This document shows positions 5,938 to 10,848 of a stretch of 10,848 nt of DNA, in pieces; the first letter of the stretch is position 1; each line of letters starts with the position of its first letter. The notes beneath the pieces were generated by a model. It had not been told where the DNA came from and searched no databases. It worked only from the letters and a program-made list of their open reading frames with translations. A program made the position numbers and the translations under genes. The DNA comes from Flavobacterium sp. (GTDB lineage Bacteria > Bacteroidota > Bacteroidia > Flavobacteriales > Flavobacteriaceae). The stretch is from NCBI GenBank assembly GCA_017984035.1, contig JAGOAF010000044.1:1-10848 (forward strand), given 5' to 3'.

Positions 5938-8613
5938 ATGAGTACACACGAAACGAAATATTTACAATTATCCGGACTAGAGCCATTAATTATTACCCCA
6001 GAAACTAATTTTGTGAATGTGGGGGAAAGAACGAATGTAACTGGTTCCAGAAAATTCCTTCGATTAATCAAAGAAGAACAATACGAAGAAGCTTTAGATA
6101 TTGCAAGAAATCAGGTAGAAGGTGGCGCACAAATCATCGATGTCAACATGGATGAAGGAATGTTGGACGGGGTGTATGCCATGACCAAATTCTTAAACTT
6201 AATTGCTGCTGAACCTGATATTTCTCGTGTTCCTGTAATGATTGATAGCTCGAAGTGGGAAATCATCGAAGCAGGATTAAAAGTGATTCAAGGAAAAGGA
6301 GTGGTGAATTCTATTTCGCTAAAAGAAGGCGAAGAAAAGTTCATTGAATACGCCAAAAAAATCAAACGATATGGTGCTGCCGTAATCGTTATGGCATTTG
6401 ACGAAAAAGGTCAAGCCGATAATTACGAGCGACGTATCGAAATTTGTAAAAGAAGTTACGATGTTTTAGTCGATAAAGTAGGCTTTCCTGCTCAAGACAT
6501 TATTTTCGACCCGAATATTTTTCCAGTAGCTACCGGAATGGAAGAGCATAAATTAAATGCTTTGGACTTTTTCCGTGCGACAAAATGGATTAGAGAAAAC
6601 TTGCCGTATGCCCATATTTCAGGCGGTGTTAGTAATGTGTCTTTTTCTTTTAGAGGAAATGATAAAGTGCGTGAGGCCATGCACTCAGCATTTTTATACC
6701 ACGCCATCAAAAACGGAATGACAATGGGAATCGTGAATCCTGAAATGTTAGAGATTTACGACGAAATTGATCCGGTTTTGTTAGAGCATGTAGAAGACGT
6801 TTTGTTAAACAGAAGAGAAGATGCTACTGAGCGTTTATTGGATTTGGCAGAAAGTTTCAAAGGCGATTTCAAAGCCAATGAAAAAGCGATTGCAGAATGG
6901 CGTTCAGGAACAATTCAAGAACGATTAACGCATTCCTTAGTAAAAGGAATTGACGAATTTATAGAAATAGATGTAGAAGAAGCAAGACAAGCGGCTTCGA
7001 AACCCATTGAAGTCATCGAAATCAATTTGATGGCAGGAATGAATGTTGTAGGCGATTTATTCGGAAGCGGAAAAATGTTTTTGCCACAGGTGGTAAAATC
7101 GGCACGTGTAATGAAAAAAGCGGTTGCCTATTTATTACCATTTATTGAAGCTGCAAAAGACGGCTCGGCTTCTTCAAGTGCTGGAAAAGTATTGATGGCT
7201 ACCGTAAAAGGTGACGTTCACGATATTGGAAAAAATATTGTTTCCGTTGTTTTGGCATGTAATAATTACGAAATAGTTGATTTAGGTGTAATGGTAGCGC
7301 CAGAGAAAATTATCGCGGCAGCTATCGAGCACAATGTAGACATTATTGGATTGAGTGGGTTGATTACACCTTCGCTTGACGAAATGGTGTATTTGGCTAA
7401 AGAATTGGACAAAATCAATGTTCAAATTCCAATTATGATTGGAGGAGCAACAACATCTCGTGCGCATACCGCTGTGAAAATTGCACCTCAATACAAAGCG
7501 ACTGTTGTACACGTGAACGATGCTTCAAGAGCAGTAACTGTTGCCGGAAACTTATTGAATTCGGACACCAATGAAAAATACACTCAAGACATTCGTACTG
7601 AATATGATGCACTTCGCGAAGGCTATTTGAATCGTAGTAGAGATAAAAATTTCTTAACGATTGAACAGGCAAGAGCCAATAAATTAAAATTGGATTGGAG
7701 TAAATACACGCCAACAAAACCGAATTTCATTGGAACAAAAACCGTGGATGTCGCGATTACTGATTTAGTCGATTATATTGATTGGACTCCGTTTTTCAAT
7801 TCTTGGGAATTGTATGGTAAATACCCGGCAATTTTAACGGATGAGGTAGTTGGCGAACAAGCCACATCTTTATTCGCCGATGCGCAAAAAATGTTACATC
7901 AGTTAATTAAAGAAAATTGGTTGACCGCTAAAGGTATTTTAGGTATTTTTCCTGCCAATACTATAAATGATGACGATATTGAGCTAGTCACTTCTAGTGG
8001 AGTTGAAAAGTTTTTGACCTTGAGACAACAGAGTGCTAAAACGGCTGGTGCACCTAATATTGCTTTAGCCGATTTTATTGCGCCAAAAGATTCAGCAATT
8101 CAAGATTATATGGGTTGTTTTTGTGTAACAACTGGTTTTGGAGTAGAAGAAAAAGCCAAAGCATTTGAAAAAGACTTAGACGATTACAATTCGATTTTGG
8201 TGAAAGCCTTAGGCGATCGTTTGGCAGAAGCCTTTGCAGAATATTTGCATTTGCAAGTTCGTAAAGAAATCTGGGGTTATGCTTCTGATGAGAATTTATC
8301 AAATCAAGATTTAATTGCTGAAAACTACAAAGGAATTCGTCCGGCACCAGGATATCCGGCTTGTCCAGACCATTTAGAAAAACCAACGATTTGGAAACTA
8401 TTAGATGTTGAACAAAAAATAGGTGTAACTTTGACCGAAAGTATGGCCATGTGGCCAGCTTCATCAGTGTCGGGTTATTATTTTGCCAATCCAGAAAGTA
8501 AATATTTTGGTTTGGGTAAAATCAAACAAGACCAAGTAGAAGATTATTCGAAACGAAGAAACACCACCATGGAGCAAGCACAAAAATGGTTGGCTCCTAA
8601 TATTGCAGACTAA
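5938..8613 (+). CDS. metH: Methionine synthase, folate/cobalamin/AdoMet-activation modules
   Basis: Carries methyl-THF binding, cobalamin methyl transfer and reductive reactivation for methionine synthesis; 891 aa. Domains in order: pterin-binding module from about residue 20 with [14 protein letters not shown] (GERTN at 29-33); helical cobalamin cap with [20 protein letters not shown] from Met365; cobalamin Rossmann module with DVHDIG at 426-431, His428 being the expected lower axial ligand (H759 in E. coli) and D-x-H-x-x-G complete; C-terminal reactivation module from about 580 with the AdoMet motif R801-P-A-P-G-Y-P and the late stretch [15 protein letters not shown]. Only the homocysteine module is missing; it is the gene 39 nt upstream. 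All key motifs are intact, so the protein looks functional but dependent on that partner. Reactivation would need a flavodoxin or ferredoxin electron source, possibly served by the reductase at 3563-4615. Confidence 0.96.
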   Translation: MSTHETKYLQLSGLEPLIITPETNFVNVGERTNVTGSRKFLRLIKEEQYEEALDIARNQVEGGAQIIDVNMDEGMLDGVYAMTKFLNLIAAEPDISRVPVMIDSSKWEIIEAGLKVIQGKGVVNSISLKEGEEKFIEYAKKIKRYGAAVIVMAFDEKGQADNYERRIEICKRSYDVLVDKVGFPAQDIIFDPNIFPVATGMEEHKLNALDFFRATKWIRENLPYAHISGGVSNVSFSFRGNDKVREAMHSAFLYHAIKNGMTMGIVNPEMLEIYDEIDPVLLEHVEDVLLNRREDATERLLDLAESFKGDFKANEKAIAEWRSGTIQERLTHSLVKGIDEFIEIDVEEARQAASKPIEVIEINLMAGMNVVGDLFGSGKMFLPQVVKSARVMKKAVAYLLPFIEAAKDGSASSSAGKVLMATVKGDVHDIGKNIVSVVLACNNYEIVDLGVMVAPEKIIAAAIEHNVDIIGLSGLITPSLDEMVYLAKELDKINVQIPIMIGGATTSRAHTAVKIAPQYKATVVHVNDASRAVTVAGNLLNSDTNEKYTQDIRTEYDALREGYLNRSRDKNFLTIEQARANKLKLDWSKYTPTKPNFIGTKTVDVAITDLVDYIDWTPFFNSWELYGKYPAILTDEVVGEQATSLFADAQKMLHQLIKENWLTAKGILGIFPANTINDDDIELVTSSGVEKFLTLRQQSAKTAGAPNIALADFIAPKDSAIQDYMGCFCVTTGFGVEEKAKAFEKDLDDYNSILVKALGDRLAEAFAEYLHLQVRKEIWGYASDENLSNQDLIAENYKGIRPAPGYPACPDHLEKPTIWKLLDVEQKIGVTLTESMAMWPASSVSGYYFANPESKYFGLGKIKQDQVEDYSKRRNTTMEQAQKWLAPNIAD

Positions 8614-8618
8614 AAATA

Positions 8619-8671
8619 GTTGTTGGTTGATAGAATTTAATTTCAACTAACAACTGACAACCGACAACCGA
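8619..8671 (+). repeat. CAACYRA heptamer array with inverted partner, metH-metF gap
   Basis: Four consecutive 7-bp units follow CAAC-Y-R-A: CAACTAA, CAACTGA, CAACCGA, CAACCGA (8644-8671). About 15 nt upstream, GTTGTTGGTTG (8619-8629) is inverted with respect to the array. It can form an 11-bp stem with one G.U either with 8644-8654 or with 8658-8668. The array ends 4 nt before the metF ATG. It fills nearly the whole 62-nt gap; no T tract follows. Confidence 0.75.
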
Positions 8672-8675
8672 TACT

Positions 8676-9632
8676 ATGAAAGTAACAGACCATATAGCAG
8701 CAGCCAAAGGAGAAACTTTATTCTCATTTGAAATTGTCCCGCCTACTAAAGGAACAAGTATTCAGGAATTATATGACAATATAGATCCGTTAATGGAATT
8801 CAAACCGCCTTTTATCGATGTAACCACTTCGCGCGAGGAGTATATTTATGTCAACAAAGGCAACGGTTTATTGGAAAAAAAATTAACTAGAATGCGTCCG
8901 GGAACTTTAGGAATTTGTGCTTCTATAAAACATAAATACCACGTAGACACCGTGCCTCACGTACTTTGCGGTGGCTTTACTAAAGAAGAAACGGAATACC
9001 TTTTGGTAGACTGTCATTATCTTGGCATTGATAATGTCATGGCCTTGCGTGGCGACGCCATGAAAGACGAGCAGTCGTTTATTCCAAAAGAAGGAGGAAA
9101 CCATTATGCAGCCGATTTAGTAAGTCAAATTCACCAATTGAATCAAGGGAATTATTTACACGGCTTGAAGGATATTGAACATAAATCCGATTTTTGTATT
9201 GGAGTAGCGGGCTATCCAGAAAAGCATTTGGAGTCGCCGTCGTTAACGTCTGATTTAAAACGATTGAAAGAAAAAGTAGATGCCGGTGCTGATTATGTGG
9301 TTACCCAAATGTTTTTTGACAATGCTAAATTCTTTGAATTTGTGGCCAAAGCAAGAGAGATTGGAATCAATGTTCCAATTATTCCAGGCATTAAACCAAT
9401 AGCGGTTCACAGACATTTGCAAATCCTGCCTCAAATCTTTAGAATTGACTTACCAGAAGATTTAATCAATGCAGTGGAAAAATGTAAAACGCCAGCTGAT
9501 ATTAGACAAGTAGGAGTGGAGTGGGCTATCCAACAGTCGTTAGAATTAAAAGCGGCAGGAGTACCGTTTTTGCATTATTATTCGATGGGTAAATCTGAAA
9601 ACATCCGACAAATAGCCAGTAAGGTTTTTTAA
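8676..9632 (+). CDS. metF: 5,10-Methylenetetrahydrofolate reductase
   Basis: Flavoenzyme (FAD) that reduces 5,10-methylene-THF to 5-methyl-THF, the methyl donor for methionine synthase. The 318-aa length is close to bacterial MetF (E. coli 296). The N-terminal strand FSFEIVPPTKG contains Glu19, equivalent to catalytic Glu28 in FEFFPP. The ALRGD motif has Asp127, matching the flavin-contacting Asp of the E. coli LRGD. GVAGYPEKH and TQMFFD (Gln211) are further family motifs, with IPGIKPI after them. The enzyme acts one step before the two metH products, and the gene lies 62 nt after the second of them, so a single metH-metH-metF transcript is likely. It ends shortly before a strong terminator. 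Whether NADH or NADPH is used cannot be read from sequence. Confidence 0.96.
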   Translation: MKVTDHIAAAKGETLFSFEIVPPTKGTSIQELYDNIDPLMEFKPPFIDVTTSREEYIYVNKGNGLLEKKLTRMRPGTLGICASIKHKYHVDTVPHVLCGGFTKEETEYLLVDCHYLGIDNVMALRGDAMKDEQSFIPKEGGNHYAADLVSQIHQLNQGNYLHGLKDIEHKSDFCIGVAGYPEKHLESPSLTSDLKRLKEKVDAGADYVVTQMFFDNAKFFEFVAKAREIGINVPIIPGIKPIAVHRHLQILPQIFRIDLPEDLINAVEKCKTPADIRQVGVEWAIQQSLELKAAGVPFLHYYSMGKSENIRQIASKVF

Positions 9633-9651
9633 TAGAAACTAGTATATAAAT

Positions 9652-9681
9652 AAAATCCAGTCTCTAAAGACTGGATTTTTT
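9652..9681. terminator. Bidirectional intrinsic terminator between metF and gldA
   Basis: AAAATCCAGTCT (9652-9663) pairs without mismatch with AGACTGGATTTT (9668-9679) around the loop CTAA. On the + strand the stem ends in a six-T run (9676-9681); on the - strand it ends in TTTTA. It therefore can stop both convergent transcripts. It overlaps the first base positions of the gldA stop codon (9680-9682). Confidence 0.9.
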
Positions 9682-10576
9682 ATTTAGTAACTTCTCTAAA
9701 CACCGTTTCTAGATTTTTATTTTTTTGGTTGAGTTGTAATGTTTTCAATCCGTTGGCGGTTGCAAAATCAAATACTACAGGACGCATATCTTTATCTGTA
9801 GTAAAAGTCAATTCCCAATTGGTACCATTAGTAGTGGTGTACAAATGAATGTTTTCAATAGTAGCTATTTGGGTTTCGCTCACTTTTTGGTCAAACTCCA
9901 CTTCAATGATTTGGGTAGCTGACTCGCTAATGAGTTTTTCTAATTGTTTATCGGCTACAATTTTTCCTTTGTCAATTATAATGACACGGTCGCAAATCGC
10001 TTCCACTTCTTGCATGATGTGCGTAGAAAGGAAAACAGTCTTGTCTTTGCCTGCATTTTTAATCACATTTCGTATCTCTACTAATTGATTGGGATCCAAA
10101 CCGGTGGTAGGTTCGTCCAAAATCAAGACGTCAGGGTTGTGCAACAAGGCATTGGCTAAACCCACTCGTTGGCGATACCCTTTGGACAATTGACCAATTT
10201 TTTTGTGGCTTTCGGAAGTTAGTCCAGTCAATTGAATCACTTCTTCAATTCGGGAATTGGCTACTTTATAGACATCAGCATTGAATGCTAAATATTCACG
10301 AACGTACAAATCCAAATACAACGGATTGTGTTCCGGTAAATAGCCAATAGAAAGCTGGACGTCTTTTTGTTGCAAACTCACATCAAAACCATTGACTTTG
10401 GCATTGCCTTCGTCAGCAGTTAAATAGGTAGTCAAAATTTTCATCAAAGTCGATTTTCCAGCTCCGTTGGGACCAAGAAAACCCACAATTTCTCCTTTGT
10501 TGATGGAAAATGAAATGGAGTCTAATGCTTTTTGTGTTCCGTAACTTTTAGATATGTTCTGAATTGCTATTGACAT
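9680..10576 (-). CDS. gldA: ABC transporter ATP-binding protein, GldA-like (gliding motility)
   Basis: Cytoplasmic nucleotide-binding subunit; GldA acts with the membrane/periplasmic subunits GldF and GldG, which in Flavobacterium support gliding motility. From the chosen ATG the protein has 298 aa. Walker A GPNGAGKST is at residues 35-43, the ABC signature LSKGYRQ at 130-136, Walker B LILDEP with Asp154-Glu155, and the switch histidine at 186. The stretch SIGYLPEHNPLYLDLYVREYL is, from memory, strongly GldA-like. A C-terminal 80-residue regulatory-type extension follows the ATPase core. The frame stays open to 10651, but those 25 extra residues are unlike the family start (MSIAIQNISKSYG) and a -7 promoter box lies inside that stretch, so 10576 is preferred. 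No permease gene is in view. A general drug or antibiotic exporter ATPase is the alternative. Confidence 0.85.
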   Translation of the reverse strand: MSIAIQNISKSYGTQKALDSISFSINKGEIVGFLGPNGAGKSTLMKILTTYLTADEGNAKVNGFDVSLQQKDVQLSIGYLPEHNPLYLDLYVREYLAFNADVYKVANSRIEEVIQLTGLTSESHKKIGQLSKGYRQRVGLANALLHNPDVLILDEPTTGLDPNQLVEIRNVIKNAGKDKTVFLSTHIMQEVEAICDRVIIIDKGKIVADKQLEKLISESATQIIEVEFDQKVSETQIATIENIHLYTTTNGTNWELTFTTDKDMRPVVFDFATANGLKTLQLNQKNKNLETVFREVTK

Positions 10577-10592
10577 TGCTTTGTATTTGGTA

Positions 10593-10600
10593 CAAAAGTA
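10593..10600 (-). promoter_or_regulatory. Probable gldA promoter -7 box
   Basis: Read on the minus strand this is TACTTTTG, a full match to TAnnTTTG. It lies 17 nt upstream of the ATG at 10576, giving a very short leader. A convincing -33 TTG at the right distance is lacking (the nearest, 10612-10614, is only 11 nt away). Confidence 0.5.
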
Positions 10601-10677
10601 AACAGAAAAAGCAATTAGTTGTTGTTTCAGCCGATTTGAATTTTGGTACAATTTTCAAATTCTTAAAAAACAGGGTG

Positions 10678-10695
10678 TAAATAAACGTTTATTTA
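10678..10695. promoter_or_regulatory. Perfect 18-bp palindrome, candidate operator
   Basis: TAAATAAACGTTTATTTA is identical to its own reverse complement and centred on CG. It sits about 100 nt upstream of gldA and about the same distance before the rightward promoter candidate. With no loop it is more consistent with a dimeric protein site than with an RNA hairpin. No regulator is identified. Confidence 0.45.
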
Positions 10696-10764
10696 ATCAA
10701 TAGTTAAATAATAGTAGGTTTAACAAAGAATTTCGTTTTTGTTGTATAAAACCATTGGTTTTTC

Positions 10765-10795
10765 TTGGATGAGTTGAAATAAATGCTAATATTTG
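10765..10795 (+). promoter_or_regulatory. Probable promoter for a gene beyond the right edge
   Basis: AATATTTG (10788-10795) matches TAnnTTTG at all fixed positions but the first, followed by CACC, a context common in flavobacterial promoters as I recall them. A TTG (10765-10767) lies 20 nt upstream, within the usual spacing. A start codon candidate is at 10826. Confidence 0.45.
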
Positions 10796-10848
10796 CACCG
10801 TAATTATTTACAAAACAAGCAGGTCATGTGTAATAACCGTTTTTATTT

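Larger units (their letters stand above)
10577..10848. other. Gene-free, AT-rich region upstream of gldA to the right edge
   Basis: No complete coding frame is supported here. Contents: the gldA promoter box; the direct 10-mer TTTGGTACAA at 10586-10595 and 10642-10651; an inverted ATTTGAA/TTCAAAT pair (10634-10640 and 10654-10660) around the second copy; the palindrome at 10678-10695; a 6-bp hairpin AAAACC-ATT-GGTTTT (10748-10762); and a rightward promoter candidate. An ATG at 10826 opens a frame (MCNNRF...) that stays open to the edge, too short to identify. Confidence 0.6.

Noticed and set aside
7282..8646. Several antisense open frames across the second metH gene
   Set aside because: They are shadows of a strongly coding + strand gene, with no family resemblance or start context of their own.
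10577..10651. Longer GldA starting at 10651 (323 aa)
   Set aside because: The extra 25 residues look unlike the family, and a perfect -7 box lies between the two starts, so transcripts would begin downstream of 10651.
10748..10763. AAAACC-ATT-GGTTTT followed by T run as a terminator
   Set aside because: The stem is only 6 bp, largely A-T, and no gene ends just upstream on the + strand.
10826..10848. Gene starting at ATG 10826 (MCNNRF...)
   Set aside because: Only about seven codons are visible; not enough to call a gene, though a promoter candidate precedes it.

Overview
The window reads as a piece of a Bacteroidota chromosome, most likely a Flavobacterium or a close relative. Four observations point there: AT-rich codon use, start codons without clear Shine-Dalgarno sequences, promoter -7 boxes of the TAnnTTTG type, and a gene whose product closely resembles the flavobacterial gliding-motility ATPase GldA. 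The genus is inferred from pattern and memory; no database search was possible.

Left block (1-4615, + strand), reductive sulfur assimilation. It starts inside an assimilatory siroheme sulfite (or nitrite) reductase that carries a C-terminal HEPN-like helical domain and lacks only a few N-terminal codons. Next come cobA (uroporphyrinogen-III C-methyltransferase), overlapping it by 8 nt, then a Met8p/CysG-N-type precorrin-2 dehydrogenase/ferrochelatase. After a 97-nt gap follows a ferredoxin/flavodoxin-NADP+ reductase of the thioredoxin-reductase-like type. So the block holds the enzyme, two steps of its siroheme cofactor synthesis and a plausible NADPH-to-ferredoxin electron source. A strong intrinsic terminator closes it (4636-4669).

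Middle block (4670-9632, + strand), methionine and one-carbon metabolism. A 242-nt leader holds a perfect TAnnTTTG box and an 83-nt structured element between two near-identical direct repeats. It precedes a B12-dependent methionine synthase split into two genes: a homocysteine/zinc half (328 aa) and a folate/cobalamin/AdoMet-reactivation part (891 aa). metF (methylenetetrahydrofolate reductase) follows. Sulfide from the left block feeds homocysteine synthesis, MetF supplies methyl-THF, and the split MetH joins them. Both intercistronic gaps contain small inverted repeats in which one arm has two possible partners.

Right block (9652-10848). A near-perfect hairpin terminator lies between convergent metF and a minus-strand gldA-like ABC ATPase gene. 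The remaining 272 bases (10577-10848) hold no complete gene. They contain the gldA promoter region, a repeated 10-mer, a perfect 18-bp palindrome, a small hairpin, and a likely promoter for a gene running off the right edge.

The genes are mostly orthodox core metabolism. I see no defence system, mobile element with a transposase, CRISPR array or RNA gene of a known class. The parts worth a second look are the HEPN-fused reductase, the split MetH, and the repeat and hairpin elements in the met operon leader and gaps.
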